64,000 bases of DNA, taken from positions 1 through 64,000 of the forward strand of contig NZ_PYWA01000011.1 in assembly GCF_003056335.1 (NCBI RefSeq). Reading direction: 5' to 3'. This document shows positions 1 through 10,001 of this stretch, piece after piece; position 1 is the first letter of the stretch, and every line of letters starts with the position of its first letter. The notes beneath the pieces were generated by a model. It searched no databases and had not been told where the DNA came from. It saw nothing but the letters and a program-made list of their open reading frames with translations. Position numbers and translations under genes: made by a program. This DNA comes from Paracoccus indicus. Its GTDB lineage: Bacteria > Pseudomonadota > Alphaproteobacteria > Rhodobacterales > Rhodobacteraceae.

Positions 1-220
1 GACCGCCCACATATCTCTTCAGATAAACTATCAATGTCAAAAAGCAGAGGAACAAAATCACCAGAGAAGCGCCAATCAATCGACGCCCGCTCCAGACAAT
101 CCGAACCAGAATTTCGTCCCGGTCAACTGCGCCTTCCAGCGCCGCCTTCCCGGCCCCTCCAGCGTTCCCGCCTTCGGTGAAGCGGTGTTTAGACAGACCG
201 AACCAGAGACGCAACAACAA
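1..220 (-). CDS. possible 5' part of a small membrane protein gene, cut by the window edge
   Basis: The minus-strand frame is open from a stop at 224-226 to the window edge. There is no ATG, but two adjacent TTG codons (218-220 and 215-217) sit just after a GAGGTGA-type ribosome binding site, so a TTG start is plausible. The readable product has a short basic N-terminus (LLRLWFGLSKHR), a Gly/Ala-rich stretch, then a basic patch (SGRR) and one clear hydrophobic segment (LIGASLVILFLCFLTLIVYL) close to the window edge. I recognise no family. The DNA is more AT-rich near position 1 than the rest of the window. The gene is inferred only from the open frame, the ribosome binding site and the membrane segment, and it may be fortuitous. 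Confidence 0.35.
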   Translation of the reverse strand, partial: MLLRLWFGLSKHRFTEGGNAGGAGKAALEGAVDRDEILVRIVWSGRRLIGASLVILFLCFLTLIVYLKRYVGG

Positions 221-352
221 AATTCACCTCACATGCATTTTTTCTGAATTCTGTCCAAAACCCCGGCAAATAGCGCATCGCGAGGCGGCCTTAAAATGCC
301 CTGCCCGCCCTACTCGGCGCAGAGGAAAGGGAATCGGCGTCCGCCACAACGC

Positions 353-382
353 AAAAGGCGCGACCCAAACGGGCCGCGCCTT
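353..382 (-). terminator. intrinsic terminator of the rplM-rpsI operon
   Basis: Read on the minus strand, an 8-bp stem (AAGGCGCG at 355-362 paired with CGCGCCTT at 375-382) is followed by a short T run and lies 28 bases past the rpsI stop. Confidence 0.75.
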
Positions 383-409
383 CGCAAATCGACATGAAGC
401 AGTGAAAGA

Positions 410-904
410 TCAGCGCTTCGAGAACTGGAAGCTGCGGCGTGCTTTCGCGCGGCCGTACTTCTTACGCTCGACCACGCGGCTGTCGCGGGTCAGGAAGCCA
501 GCTGCCTTCAGCGCGGCGCGCAGGCCGGGCTGGTGCAGTTGCAGCGCCTGGCTGATGCCGTGCTTGACCGCACCCGCCTGGCCCGACAGACCACCGCCCT
601 TGACGGTTGCGGTCACGTCGTACTGGTCGGCAACGCCGGCCACGTCGAAGGGCTGGCGCAGGATCATCTGCAGAACGGGACGCGCGAAATAGGCGTTGAT
701 GTCCTTACCGTTCACGGTGACCTTGCCCGAACCGGGCTTGACCCAAACGCGTGCGACGGCGTCCTTGCGCTTGCCGGTTGCATAGGAACGGCCCAGATCG
801 TCGATCTGCGCTTCGTGGACAACGGCGGTGGCTGCATCAGCCGAGGTGCCGGTGACGGCCGACTTCAGGTCGTCCAAGGTTTTGATGTCTTCGGCCATGC
901 TCAT
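410..904 (-). CDS. rpsI: 30S ribosomal protein S9
   Basis: This is the small-subunit protein S9, which contacts the head of the 30S subunit and reaches toward P-site tRNA with its basic C-terminal tail. The 164-residue product has the S9 core ([15 protein letters not shown], then the [15 protein letters not shown] region) and ends in the family's typical basic tail (RRSFQFSKR, where most S9 end in SKR). As in other Rhodobacterales, about 35 extra acidic residues precede the core. The ATG at 902-904 overlaps the rplM stop as ATGA, so translation is probably coupled to L13. A second ATG lies two codons inside. A terminator follows at once. Confidence 0.97.
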   Translation of the reverse strand: MSMAEDIKTLDDLKSAVTGTSADAATAVVHEAQIDDLGRSYATGKRKDAVARVWVKPGSGKVTVNGKDINAYFARPVLQMILRQPFDVAGVADQYDVTATVKGGGLSGQAGAVKHGISQALQLHQPGLRAALKAAGFLTRDSRVVERKKYGRAKARRSFQFSKR

Positions 905-1365
905 GCGCTCCGGGTGTTTTTGGGGTTCAGGACCTTGACGTCCAGAACTTCGGGCTGCTGTGCTTCGTGACCATGCTCGGCGCCGGCATAGACGCGCAGA
1001 TGGGTCATCTGCTGCTTGCCCAGCTTGTTGCGGCTGATCATGCGCTCGACTGCCTTGATCACCACGCGCTCGGGGTGCGCGCCTTCCAGGATCTGGCGTG
1101 CCGTGCGGTGCTTGATGCCGCCCGGGTGGCCGGTGTGCCAGAAGTATTTCTTGTCGTCACGCTTCTTGCCGGTCATCTGCACCTTGTCGGCGTTGATGAT
1201 GATGACATTGTCGCCCATGTCCATGTGCGGCGTGTAGCTGGGCTTGTGCTTGCCCCGCAGGCGGTTGGCGACGATCGTAGCAAGACGGCCCAGAACGACG
1301 CCTTCGGCGTCGATCAGGATCCACTTCTTCTCGATATCCGCCGGTTTTGCGGTAAAGGTTTTCAT
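901..1365 (-). CDS. rplM: 50S ribosomal protein L13
   Basis: L13 is an early-assembling large-subunit protein. The 154-residue product starts at [15 protein letters not shown], preceded by a GGGACGA ribosome binding site. An open extension upstream to 1467 is ignored because the family begins here. It carries the L13 signature around [18 protein letters not shown] and the HTGHPGGIK segment. It is first in the usual rplM-rpsI pair and overlaps rpsI by four bases (ATGA). Confidence 0.97.
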   Translation of the reverse strand: MKTFTAKPADIEKKWILIDAEGVVLGRLATIVANRLRGKHKPSYTPHMDMGDNVIIINADKVQMTGKKRDDKKYFWHTGHPGGIKHRTARQILEGAHPERVVIKAVERMISRNKLGKQQMTHLRVYAGAEHGHEAQQPEVLDVKVLNPKNTRSA

Positions 1366-1513
1366 CTGTCGTCCCTTCAGGGTCGTAATCATTCGAGATG
1401 GGGGTGTATCGAAGATTGCGCCCCCTGCGTCAAGCCCGATGCGCGCCGATAATTCATTCAAAAACAATGTCTTGAAATATAGGTATCAATATACCCCAAT
1501 GCACGCCCTGATT

Positions 1514-1939
1514 TTACGGGCGTTCGGGCGGAATCGAATAGGTCATCGAACAGCGCGCGACCGGTGCATCCGTACCGTCCGACCGGATCAGCACATCGGC
1601 CACGGCCAGCACCCGCCCCAGCTTCAGGATGCGGCAATCGGCCAGCAGATCCACCCCCGCCGCAGGCTTGCGCATGAAGTCGATCGAGGCATTCGTCGTC
1701 ACCGCCAACCCGACCGGACCGATCCGCGACAGGATCGCGCAATAGACCGCCAGATCCGCCAACGCGAACATCGACGGCCCGCTGACCGTTCCGCCCGGAC
1801 GCAGATGCCCGTCCCCGACCCTCAGCCGCGCCAAAACCCCACCGGGCGTCACGTCGTCGATGACATATTGCCCGGCCACCTGCGGAAAGTCGCTTTCCAG
1901 AAACGCGTTCAATGCCGCCGCATCCATGACGATGGTCAT
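1514..1939 (-). CDS. PaaI-family hotdog-fold thioesterase
   Basis: The 141-residue protein has the size and layout of a single hotdog domain. The central stretch GPSMFALADLAVYCAIL corresponds to the hotdog helix that carries the acidic catalytic residue in PaaI-like acyl-CoA thioesterases. It is followed by a TTNASIDFMRKP strand typical of the family. The substrate is probably an acyl- or aryl-CoA, but the sequence does not say which. The ATG at 1937-1939 follows an AAGGGGGGAAG ribosome binding site. It is divergent from an enoyl-CoA hydratase 57 bases away, which suggests shared control of CoA-ester metabolism, though that is inference. Confidence 0.85.
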   Translation of the reverse strand: MTIVMDAAALNAFLESDFPQVAGQYVIDDVTPGGVLARLRVGDGHLRPGGTVSGPSMFALADLAVYCAILSRIGPVGLAVTTNASIDFMRKPAAGVDLLADCRILKLGRVLAVADVLIRSDGTDAPVARCSMTYSIPPERP

Positions 1940-1996
1940 GCTTCCCCCCTTGCGATTTCCTCCCTAGGCTTTCGTCAATAGAGAGGAGAGCGCAAG

Positions 1997-2779
1997 ATGG
2001 ACCAGTTGCTGACCAGCAGCCGATCCGGGCATATCGCCCGGCTGACGCTGAACGACCCTGCCCGCTACAACGCCCTGTCCCTGCAGATGATCGAGGATCT
2101 GATCGACGCCCTGACCTGCATCGCCGGGCAGGACGATATCCGCGTCGTGATCCTGGCGGCGCAGGGCAAGGCATTTTCGGCCGGTCACGATCTGCGCCAA
2201 ATGGTCGAGGGCACAGAGGCCGATGACGGGGCCGAACGGATGCGCCACCTGTTCGACCGCTGCGCCACGCTGATGCAGCTGATCCCCACCCTGCCCCAGC
2301 CCGTCATCGCGCAGGTTCAGGGCATCGCCACGGCGGCGGGCTGTCAGCTTGTGGCATCCTGCGACATGGCGGTCGCGGCCGACACCGCGCGCTTCGGTGT
2401 GAACGGCGTATCGCTCGGGCTGTTCTGCACCACGCCGATGGTGGCCCTGACCCGCGCCATACCGCCCAAGGCCGCCTTCGAGATGCTGACGACCGGCGAT
2501 TTCATCGACGCGGCCCGCGCCCGTGAACTGGGGCTGATCAACCGCACCGCCCCGCCCGATGATCTGGAGGCGGCAACCCTGCAACTGGCCGAAAGTGTCG
2601 CCGCCAAGCTGCCCGCCGCCATCCGGCTTGGAAAGGCGGCCTTTCATCGGCAGATGAACCAGCCGCTGGACGTGGCCTATCAGGGCGCCGGGCAGACCAT
2701 GTGTGACAATGTCATGCTGCCCGACACCATCGAGGGCATGCGGGCGTTTCTGGAAAAGCGCCCTCCCGCATGGAGCTAG
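1997..2779 (+). CDS. enoyl-CoA hydratase/isomerase family protein
   Basis: This is a crotonase-fold protein of 260 residues, the usual length. The oxyanion-hole segments are visible: GKAFSAGHDLRQM around residues 57-69 and QGIATAAGCQLVASCD around 107-122. It resembles the ECHDC3-like branch. In that branch the residue following AAG is not the usual catalytic Glu, and that holds here (AAGCQ), so the hydratase reaction itself is uncertain. The start follows GAGGAGAGCGCAAG. It ends three bases before the convergent murD stop, leaving no room for a terminator. Confidence 0.88.
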   Translation: MDQLLTSSRSGHIARLTLNDPARYNALSLQMIEDLIDALTCIAGQDDIRVVILAAQGKAFSAGHDLRQMVEGTEADDGAERMRHLFDRCATLMQLIPTLPQPVIAQVQGIATAAGCQLVASCDMAVAADTARFGVNGVSLGLFCTTPMVALTRAIPPKAAFEMLTTGDFIDAARARELGLINRTAPPDDLEAATLQLAESVAAKLPAAIRLGKAAFHRQMNQPLDVAYQGAGQTMCDNVMLPDTIEGMRAFLEKRPPAWS

Positions 2780-2782
2780 GCG

Positions 2783-4186
2783 TCACGCGTCCTGCAGCGA
2801 CAGGACCAGTTGGACGAAATCCTCTCCGCGCTTTTCAAAGTTCGGATATTGGTCGAAACTGGCAGCCGCCGGGGCCAGCAGAACGGTGTCGCCGGGCTGG
2901 GCCTCGGCTGCGGCACGGGCCACGGCCTGCGCCATCGTCTCGCAAATCTCATGCGGGGTCTTGCCGATTTCCAAGGCAAAATCGCGGGCCGAATGGCCAA
3001 TCAGATAGGCCTTGGCGACATTCTGCAGATGAGGTGCCAGCGCGGCGATGCCGCCCTCCTTGCCCAAGCCTCCGGCGATCCAGCGGATCTGCTTGAAGGC
3101 CTGCAACGCCTTGGCGGCCGCATCGACATTCGTGGCCTTGCTGTCGTTCACATAACGCACGCCATCGATCTCGGCGACGGTCTGACTGCGGTGGGGCAGA
3201 CCGCTGAAGCTGTGCAGTGCCGCCTCGATCTGGCGCGGCGCAAGACCCACGGCACGACAGGCAGCATAGGCCGCGCAGGCGTTCTGGTGGTTATGCGCAC
3301 CCGGCAGCCCCTGAATGGCCCGCAGGTCGATCGAGGCCGCCTGGCGTCCCTTGCGGTATTCCGACAGGAACCCCTTGCGGGCAAAGACCGACCAGGCCCC
3401 CCGCTCGAGCTTCTGCCCCGAGGAGATGCGGATCACCCGATCGTCCGCAGGTCCCATCGCCATCTGACCGGCCAGATAGAGCCCCTCGGGTTCATCGACG
3501 CCGATCACGGCGCGATCCGGGCCGCCTTCGGCGAACAGCCGACGCTTTGCCGCGAAATAGCCGCCGTGACCGCTGTGCCGGTCCAGATGGTCCGGCGATA
3601 GGTTGGTGAAGACCGCCACATCCGGCGTCAACGCGCGCGCCAGATCGGTCTGATAGCTGGACAGCTCCAGCACGACAACCTCGCCATCGGTGGCAGGCTC
3701 CAGCGACAGGACGCCGGTGCCGATGTTGCCACCCATCTGCGTGGGCCGTCCGCATTCCTGCAGGATATGATGGATCAGCGCCGTCGTCGTCGATTTGCCA
3801 TTCGATCCGGTCACCGCGATCACGCGCGGTGCACGGTCGAAACCGTCCCAATCGGCAGTGGCATAGCTGCGGAAGAACAGACCGATGTCATTGTCCACCG
3901 GCACGCCGAGACGATAGGCCTTCTCGATCACCGGATGCGGCGCGGGATAGAGGTGCGGGATCCCCGGGCTGACGATCAGCGCCGTCACCCCGTGCCATCC
4001 CTCGTCCCGCGTCAGATCGACAATCCGCAGCCCGGCATCCTGCGCGGCCTGCCGCGTGTCGACGCCATCGTCCCATGCGATGACTTGCGCCCCGCCCGCA
4101 GCCAAGGCCGCAGCCGTCGCCTTGCCGGACCGGCCCAGCCCCAGAACCGCGATGGTCTGGCCTTCTACGTCTTCAACGGGAATCAT
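2783..4186 (-). CDS. murD: UDP-N-acetylmuramoylalanine--D-glutamate ligase
   Basis: MurD adds D-glutamate to UDP-MurNAc-L-Ala in the cytoplasm at the cost of ATP. The 467-residue product has an N-terminal nucleotide-sugar domain ([12 protein letters not shown]), the Mur ligase ATP loop GSNGKSTTT at about 127-135, and the LSSYQ and SPDHLDRH motifs of the central domain. A C-terminal domain ends near the stop. It is the last gene of the minus-strand dcw block here, 32 bases after mraY. The next gene (an enoyl-CoA hydratase) is convergent, so ftsW, murG and murC do not follow as they do in most relatives. Confidence 0.96.
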   Translation of the reverse strand: MIPVEDVEGQTIAVLGLGRSGKATAAALAAGGAQVIAWDDGVDTRQAAQDAGLRIVDLTRDEGWHGVTALIVSPGIPHLYPAPHPVIEKAYRLGVPVDNDIGLFFRSYATADWDGFDRAPRVIAVTGSNGKSTTTALIHHILQECGRPTQMGGNIGTGVLSLEPATDGEVVVLELSSYQTDLARALTPDVAVFTNLSPDHLDRHSGHGGYFAAKRRLFAEGGPDRAVIGVDEPEGLYLAGQMAMGPADDRVIRISSGQKLERGAWSVFARKGFLSEYRKGRQAASIDLRAIQGLPGAHNHQNACAAYAACRAVGLAPRQIEAALHSFSGLPHRSQTVAEIDGVRYVNDSKATNVDAAAKALQAFKQIRWIAGGLGKEGGIAALAPHLQNVAKAYLIGHSARDFALEIGKTPHEICETMAQAVARAAAEAQPGDTVLLAPAAASFDQYPNFEKRGEDFVQLVLSLQDA

Positions 4187-4218
4187 GCTGTCTTACCTGT
4201 GCCGGGAATTGTCGAAAC

Positions 4219-5301
4219 CTAGCGAAGCTTAAGCGTCGCCAGACCTATCAGCGCAAGGATCAATGAGATGATCCAGAAGCGGATGACGATCTGTGCCTCG
4301 CCCCAGCCCTTCTTTTCGAAGTGGTGGTGGATGGGGGCCATCAGGAAAACGCGCTTGCCGGTCTTCTTGAAATACAGAACCTGGATGATGACGCTCAGCG
4401 CCTCGACGACGAAAAGGCCGCCGACGATGGCCAGGACGATCTCGTGCTTGGTGACGACGGCGATGGCGCCAAGAGCGCCGCCCAGGGCAAGACTGCCCGT
4501 GTCACCCATGAAGACGGCCGCCGGGGGGGCGTTGTACCACAGGAAACCCAAGCCCCCACCGATCAGGGCAGCAACGAAGATCAGGATCTCGCCCGAGCCG
4601 GGGACGTGGTGGACGCCAAGATAATCGGTGAAATCGACGCGACCGACCGTATAGGCGATCACCCCAAGCGTGCCCGCCGCGATCATCACCGGCATGATGG
4701 CAAGACCGTCCAACCCGTCCGTCAGGTTCACCGCATTGGCCGAACCGACGATCACGATCATCGCGAAGGGGATGAACAGGAACGACAGGTTGATCAGCAC
4801 GTCCTTGAAGATCGGCAGGGCCAACTGGTTCGACAGCTCGGCCGGATGCAGCCAGCTGGCGGCAGCGGCGGCCAGCGCCGCAATCAGCAGGCCCAACCCC
4901 ATCCGCACGCGCGAACTGACGCCCTTGGTGTTGTGCTTCGAGACCTTGGCATAATCATCTGCAAATCCGATCCCGGCAAAGCCCGCCGTCACCAGCAGCA
5001 CGATCCAGACATAGCCGTTGTCCAGCCGCGCCCAAAGCAGCGTGGTGAACATCAGCGCCGACAGGATCAGCAGGCCGCCCATGGTGGGGGTGCCGGCCTT
5101 CGACAGATGGCTTTCGGGACCATCGTCACGGATCGGCTGGCCCTTTTTCTGGACGCGGCGAAGATAGCTGATCAGGGGCTTTCCGAAGATGAAGCCGAAG
5201 ATCAGCGCGGTAAAGAACGCGGCCCCCGCGCGGAAGGTGATATAGCGGAAGAGGTTGAAGAAATCCCCCCCCTCGGACAGGTTGCTGAGCCAGTAGAGCA
5301 T
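4219..5301 (-). CDS. mraY: phospho-N-acetylmuramoyl-pentapeptide transferase
   Basis: MraY is an integral membrane enzyme that transfers phospho-MurNAc-pentapeptide to undecaprenyl phosphate, making lipid I. The chosen start ([16 protein letters not shown], behind an AAGGAATAATGCC leader) gives 360 residues, the standard length. Longer upstream readings are shadow. About ten hydrophobic segments are visible. Signature motifs include [13 protein letters not shown], the acidic [22 protein letters not shown], and the C-terminal [12 protein letters not shown]. It lies four bases after murF in the dcw block. Confidence 0.97.
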   Translation of the reverse strand: MLYWLSNLSEGGDFFNLFRYITFRAGAAFFTALIFGFIFGKPLISYLRRVQKKGQPIRDDGPESHLSKAGTPTMGGLLILSALMFTTLLWARLDNGYVWIVLLVTAGFAGIGFADDYAKVSKHNTKGVSSRVRMGLGLLIAALAAAAASWLHPAELSNQLALPIFKDVLINLSFLFIPFAMIVIVGSANAVNLTDGLDGLAIMPVMIAAGTLGVIAYTVGRVDFTDYLGVHHVPGSGEILIFVAALIGGGLGFLWYNAPPAAVFMGDTGSLALGGALGAIAVVTKHEIVLAIVGGLFVVEALSVIIQVLYFKKTGKRVFLMAPIHHHFEKKGWGEAQIVIRFWIISLILALIGLATLKLR

Positions 5302-5305
5302 GGCA

Positions 5306-6676
5306 TTATTCCTTTTCTTGGGCGGCACGCGCGCGCATGGCGTCGACCACCGTCGAGATCCGCGAGGATTTCGATCCCTTGACCAGCACCACATCCCCGG
5401 CTTGCACCAGATGCGGCAGTTCGGCAGCAAGGTCAGTTGCGTTTTCCGCCCAAAGACCGCGTTTGGCCGGGGGCAGCGTGTCATGCAGGTGCCGCATCAG
5501 CGGACCCGCGGAATGGACCAGATCGACCTGACCCATCGCCGGATCATCGGCCACGGCGCGGTGCATTGCAATTTCATCGTCGCCCAGTTCCAGCATGTCG
5601 CCCAGAATGGCGACGCGCCGGTCCCCGGGCAGGCCCGCCAGCGTGGCCAGACCCGCCGCAAGCGATGCGGGATTGGCGTTGAAGGCATCGTCGATCAGGC
5701 GGATGCCGCCCAGCTCCTCGACCGCGCCGCGCCCTTTCGGGGGCTGCCAGTCGCAGATGGCCTTGGCCGCCGCCTTGAGGTCGGCCCCTGCCGCAGCCAG
5801 CGCGGCCAGGACGCCGGCCGCGTTCATGGCGAAATGCTTGCCGGTCGTCGGCAGGGCGAAGATCACCGTCTCGCCCTGAATGCGGGCGTGACAGTCCAGA
5901 CGGCCGTCCTTGACCTGCGCGCGCATCAGCTTGGCGGCACCGTGTTCGCCGAAGCCGACCAGAATCGCGCCCGCCTCATCGGCGCAATCGCGCAGGATCT
6001 GCGTAACGGGCAGGTCCTCGGGGATCACGGCGGTACCGATTGGCTGAAGCCCTTGGAAGATCGAGCCCTTTTCGCGGGCGATCCCCTCGATGGCGCCGAA
6101 GGCCTGCAGATGCGCAGGCGCGACGGTGGTGATCATCGCCACATGCGGACGCGCCATGCGCGACAGGGGGGCGATCTCACCGGGATTGCTCATCCCGATC
6201 TCGATGATGGCGAAATCGGTATCGGCGGGCATGCGCGCCAAGGTCAGCGGCACGCCCCAATGGTTGTTGTAGCTGGCCTCGGCGGCATGCACTGCGCCCT
6301 GCCCTGCCAAGGCCACCCGCGCCATATCCTTGGTCGAGGTCTTGCCCACCGAACCCGTGATCGCGACCACCTTGGCCTGCGTGCGCGCACGACCGGCGCG
6401 ACCCAGATCCTCCAGCGCGGCCAGAACGTCGGGCACGATCAGCAGCGGCGCATCGGGCGCCACGCCTTCGGGGACATGGGTGACCATCGCGGCCCCGGCA
6501 CCCTTCTGCAGCGCCTGCGCCACGAAGTCATGCCCGTCGCGCGCGGCCTGCAGGGCCACGAAAAGATCGCCCTTGGCGATGGTGCGCGTGTCGATCGACA
6601 CGCCATCCACGGCCCAATCGCCCTGTGCCTGCCCGCCCGTGGCGGCGGCGGCTTCTGCCGCTGTCCAGAGGCTCAT
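5306..6676 (-). CDS. murF: UDP-N-acetylmuramoyl-tripeptide--D-alanyl-D-alanine ligase
   Basis: MurF completes the muramyl pentapeptide by adding D-Ala-D-Ala. The 456-residue protein has the N-terminal substrate domain ([20 protein letters not shown]), the ATP loop GSVGKTSTK near 108-116, [13 protein letters not shown], the [10 protein letters not shown] motif, and the C-terminal [11 protein letters not shown] motif diagnostic of MurF. Its start overlaps the murE stop by four bases (ATGA), and mraY follows four bases later. Confidence 0.96.
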   Translation of the reverse strand: MSLWTAAEAAAATGGQAQGDWAVDGVSIDTRTIAKGDLFVALQAARDGHDFVAQALQKGAGAAMVTHVPEGVAPDAPLLIVPDVLAALEDLGRAGRARTQAKVVAITGSVGKTSTKDMARVALAGQGAVHAAEASYNNHWGVPLTLARMPADTDFAIIEIGMSNPGEIAPLSRMARPHVAMITTVAPAHLQAFGAIEGIAREKGSIFQGLQPIGTAVIPEDLPVTQILRDCADEAGAILVGFGEHGAAKLMRAQVKDGRLDCHARIQGETVIFALPTTGKHFAMNAAGVLAALAAAGADLKAAAKAICDWQPPKGRGAVEELGGIRLIDDAFNANPASLAAGLATLAGLPGDRRVAILGDMLELGDDEIAMHRAVADDPAMGQVDLVHSAGPLMRHLHDTLPPAKRGLWAENATDLAAELPHLVQAGDVVLVKGSKSSRISTVVDAMRARAAQEKE

Positions 6677-8172
6677 ATCCGGCCATCCAATGCCGCCACC
6701 GCGACCGAGGCCTGTTCGGCGTCGTCGAAGGGATAGACGTCGTTGCCGATGATCTGGCCGGTCTCATGCCCCTTGCCCGCGATCAGCAGCGCATCGCCCG
6801 GCTGCAGCGCATCGACGCCGCGCAGGATCGCCTCGGCCCGGTCGCCGATCTGCGTGGCCTCGGGGCCTGCGCCTTCCATCACGGCGGCGCGGATCAGTGC
6901 CGGATCCTCGGAGCGTGGGTTGTCGTCGGTGACGATCACCACATCGGCATGGTCCCGCGCGGCCTGCCCCATCAGGGGACGCTTGCCGGTGTCGCGGTCG
7001 CCGCCTGCGCCCATCACGACGATGATGCGTCCCATGACATGCGGACGCAGCGATTGCAGCGCCGCGATCAGCGCGCCTGGCTTATGGGCGTAATCGACAA
7101 AGACCGCCGCGCCGTTTTCGCGCTGCGCTGCCAGCTGCATCCGCCCGCGCACCGTCGCCAGATGCGGCAAGGTTGCGATGATCGCATCCGCGCTGTCACC
7201 CGAGGCAAGACACAGCCCCATGGCCGCCAGCACGTTTTCGGCCTGGAACCCGCCGATCAGGCCAAGCCGTACCATATGCGTCCGCCCCATGACCGAAAAC
7301 CGCAGGTCCTGTCCCGTCGCATCATAGCGCTGGCCCAGGATCCGCAGCATCGCATCGGCATGGGTGCCGACCGTCGTCACCGCCAGCCCGCGATCCTGCG
7401 CGATGTCCAGCATCTGCCGTCCGCGCGGGCTGTCGATATTGATGACCGCCGAGGCGCCATCTTGCAGGATGTGGTTGAACAGCAGCGCCTTGGCCGCGAA
7501 ATATTCGTCGAAGCCCGCGTGGTAATCCAGATGATCCTGACTGAAGTTGGTGAAGGCCCCGGCCTGCACGCGCACCCCGTCCAGACGGCGCTGGTCCAGG
7601 CCATGGCTGGATGCCTCCATCGCGGCATGGGTGACGCCTTCGCGCGTGGCCTCGGCCAGAACGCGGTGCAGCGTCAGGGGATCGGGCGTGGTATGGGCCA
7701 GCTTGGCGTTATAGTCGCCCTCGACCCCCATGGTGCCAAGGCTGATCGCGCTGTGGCCCAAGCGTTGCCAGATCTGGCGGGTAAAGCTGGCAACGCTGGT
7801 CTTGCCCGAGGTGCCGGTGACGGCGACCATATGATCGGGCTGCCAGCGGAACCACAGCGACGCGGCGCTGGCCAGGGCCGCACGCGGGTCTTCGGCCACG
7901 ACCAGCGCACCGTCCCAATCGGCCAGCAGATCGGCCGCGATGCGCGCACCTTCGCGGTCGGTCAGGATGGCGGCGGCTTCCATGCGCAAGGCGTATTGGA
8001 TGAATTCGCCGCCATGTACCGCCGAACCGGGCAGCGCCGCAAACAGATGCCCTGGCTTGACGGTGCGGCTGTCGATCGACAATCCGGTGATGACGGGATC
8101 GCGCCCGTCGCGTGAACGCAACCCCAGTTGCGCAAGCGTCACTCTGTCCTGGCTCACTGTCCCACCCGTCAT
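6673..8172 (-). CDS. murE: UDP-MurNAc-L-Ala-D-Glu--2,6-diaminopimelate ligase
   Basis: MurE adds the third amino acid of the stem peptide. The 499-residue product shows the ATP loop GTSGKTS at about 120-126 and HTTPDPLTLHRVLAE. It also has the DNPR motif (VTDDNPRSEDP), which marks enzymes that use meso-diaminopimelate rather than lysine, as expected for a Gram-negative. The start overlaps the upstream ftsI stop as ATGA. In this cluster murE, murF, mraY and murD appear to be translated as one coupled run. Confidence 0.96.
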   Translation of the reverse strand: MTGGTVSQDRVTLAQLGLRSRDGRDPVITGLSIDSRTVKPGHLFAALPGSAVHGGEFIQYALRMEAAAILTDREGARIAADLLADWDGALVVAEDPRAALASAASLWFRWQPDHMVAVTGTSGKTSVASFTRQIWQRLGHSAISLGTMGVEGDYNAKLAHTTPDPLTLHRVLAEATREGVTHAAMEASSHGLDQRRLDGVRVQAGAFTNFSQDHLDYHAGFDEYFAAKALLFNHILQDGASAVINIDSPRGRQMLDIAQDRGLAVTTVGTHADAMLRILGQRYDATGQDLRFSVMGRTHMVRLGLIGGFQAENVLAAMGLCLASGDSADAIIATLPHLATVRGRMQLAAQRENGAAVFVDYAHKPGALIAALQSLRPHVMGRIIVVMGAGGDRDTGKRPLMGQAARDHADVVIVTDDNPRSEDPALIRAAVMEGAGPEATQIGDRAEAILRGVDALQPGDALLIAGKGHETGQIIGNDVYPFDDAEQASVAVAALDGRI

Positions 8173-10001
8173 TGATTTGCGACGAGCTTTATCCCACTCG
8201 CTTCCTCGGGTTCAACACGGGGTTCGAACCGGGCGCGGATCGTCGGCAGTTTTTCGTCACCCTTGGGCGACAGACCCAGCAGGGGACCGATGCGGCGGAT
8301 CAGTTCTGCCGCGACGGGAACGGTGGTATTGCCCGCCGTGCGGCTTTCGCTGCCATATGCGGTCTCGACGCTCGGTTCGTCCAGGGACACGATCAGGACG
8401 TATTTCGGATCGCTGGCCGGGAAGGTCGAGGCGAAGGTCGCCATCACCTTGTTCTTGTAATAGCCGCCACTGGGACGCGGCTTGTCGGCGGTGCCGGTCT
8501 TGCCCGCGATCTCGTATCCCGGGACATCGGCCTGACGCGCAGTGCCGCGGGTCACCACCTGTCGCAGCATGTCGACGGCCATGGCGGCGGCACGGGGCGA
8601 CAGGATCTGGTCACCTTCTGGGCGCTTGCGGCCATGCACCAGCGTCGGCGTCACGCGACGACCGTTGTTGGCGATGGTGGCATAAGCACTGGCCAGATGC
8701 AGCGGGCTGGCGGCCAGACCGTGACCGAAGCTGACGGTCGCGGCGGTCACGGCGGGCCAGCGCTGCGGCACCAGAGGCTGACCGGTCGACGCCTCGACCA
8801 GCTCAACCGGGGTCGGTTCGAACAGGCCCAGTTTCTGCAGGAAGTCCTTCTGGCGCTCGACGCCGATCATCTGCGCGATCCGCACCGTCCCCACGTTCGA
8901 GGATTTCACGATGATGTCCGTCGTGCTGAGGACGTCGCCGTAGTTGTGAAAATCGTTGATCCGGAACTTGCCGATGCGGATCGGCGTCTTGCCGCTGATC
9001 CCGGTCGAGGGGTTGATCAGCCCCAGGTCCAGCGCCTGCGCCACCGGGAAGATCTTGAAGGTCGATCCCAGCTCGTACTGGCCCTGCACCACGCGGTTGA
9101 ACAGCGGGCTGTCCGAGGGGTCCCCCGTCAGCAGGGGGCGGGGTCGGTCGTTCGGGTCGAAATCGGGCAGGCTGGCCATGGCCATGATCTCGCCGGTCGA
9201 GACCTCCATCAGGACGCCCGCCGCACCCTTTGCGTTCATCACGTCCATCCCCGAGGCCAGCACCTCCTCCATCGCCTGCTGCAGGGTCAGGTCGATGGAC
9301 AGCGACAGCGGCGCGCCCGAGTTGGCTGGATCGCGCAGCCAGGCGTCGAAGGCCTTTTCAACGCCAGCGATGCCGATGACCTCGGCGCTGTTCACGCCCT
9401 CGTTGCCGAAACCGGACCCGCCAAGGATATGCCCCGCGACGCCGCCGTTGGGATAGATGCGCATCTCGCGCGGGCCGAACAGCAGGCCGGGTTCGCCGAT
9501 GTCATGGACCGCCTGCATCTGCTCGGGGCTGATCTTGCGCTTGATCCACATGAACTTGCGGTGGCCGGTGAAATCCTTCTTCAGACGCTCGACGTCCAGA
9601 TCAGGGAAGATCCGGGCCAGGCCCTCGGCCGCGGCGATGGGATCGACCATCTGATGGGGGTGGGCATAGATCGAATGCGTCAGCAGGTTGGTGGCCAGGA
9701 TGCGTCCGCGCCGATCGGTGATATCGGCCCGCTGCGACATGATCTGCGAGGACAGCACCTGCGCGCGGGGTTCCGACGGCTGGCTGGAGGCCAGGGCGCC
9801 CATGCGGACCCCCACCGTCCCGAAGGCAAGAAGGAAGCACCCCGCCATCAGCATCAGCCGCCCCTCGGCGCGGCGGCGGGCACGGTCCTGCAGGGCCTCG
9901 TGGCGCAGGCGGCGGTTCTCGGCCTCGATGTCGTCGGGGTCTTCGCCCCGTTCGCGCGCGCGCAGGATGCGGGCCAAGGGACGCAATGGAGTGCGGATCA
10001 T
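8169..10001 (-). CDS. ftsI: division-specific transpeptidase, penicillin-binding protein 3 (FtsI)
   Basis: FtsI cross-links septal peptidoglycan. The start at 9999-10001 (MIRTPLRPLARILRARERG) gives 610 residues; the open frame further upstream runs through ftsL and rsmH and is shadow. A charged cytoplasmic tail precedes one membrane segment (about 49-66). A PBP dimerisation domain follows, then the transpeptidase domain with all three active-site motifs: STFK at 313-316, SSN at 367-369 and KTG at 501-503. It overlaps ftsL by four bases (ATGA) and murE by four. The cytoplasmic tail is longer than in E. coli FtsI. Confidence 0.95.
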   Translation of the reverse strand: MIRTPLRPLARILRARERGEDPDDIEAENRRLRHEALQDRARRRAEGRLMLMAGCFLLAFGTVGVRMGALASSQPSEPRAQVLSSQIMSQRADITDRRGRILATNLLTHSIYAHPHQMVDPIAAAEGLARIFPDLDVERLKKDFTGHRKFMWIKRKISPEQMQAVHDIGEPGLLFGPREMRIYPNGGVAGHILGGSGFGNEGVNSAEVIGIAGVEKAFDAWLRDPANSGAPLSLSIDLTLQQAMEEVLASGMDVMNAKGAAGVLMEVSTGEIMAMASLPDFDPNDRPRPLLTGDPSDSPLFNRVVQGQYELGSTFKIFPVAQALDLGLINPSTGISGKTPIRIGKFRINDFHNYGDVLSTTDIIVKSSNVGTVRIAQMIGVERQKDFLQKLGLFEPTPVELVEASTGQPLVPQRWPAVTAATVSFGHGLAASPLHLASAYATIANNGRRVTPTLVHGRKRPEGDQILSPRAAAMAVDMLRQVVTRGTARQADVPGYEIAGKTGTADKPRPSGGYYKNKVMATFASTFPASDPKYVLIVSLDEPSVETAYGSESRTAGNTTVPVAAELIRRIGPLLGLSPKGDEKLPTIRARFEPRVEPEEASGIKLVANQ

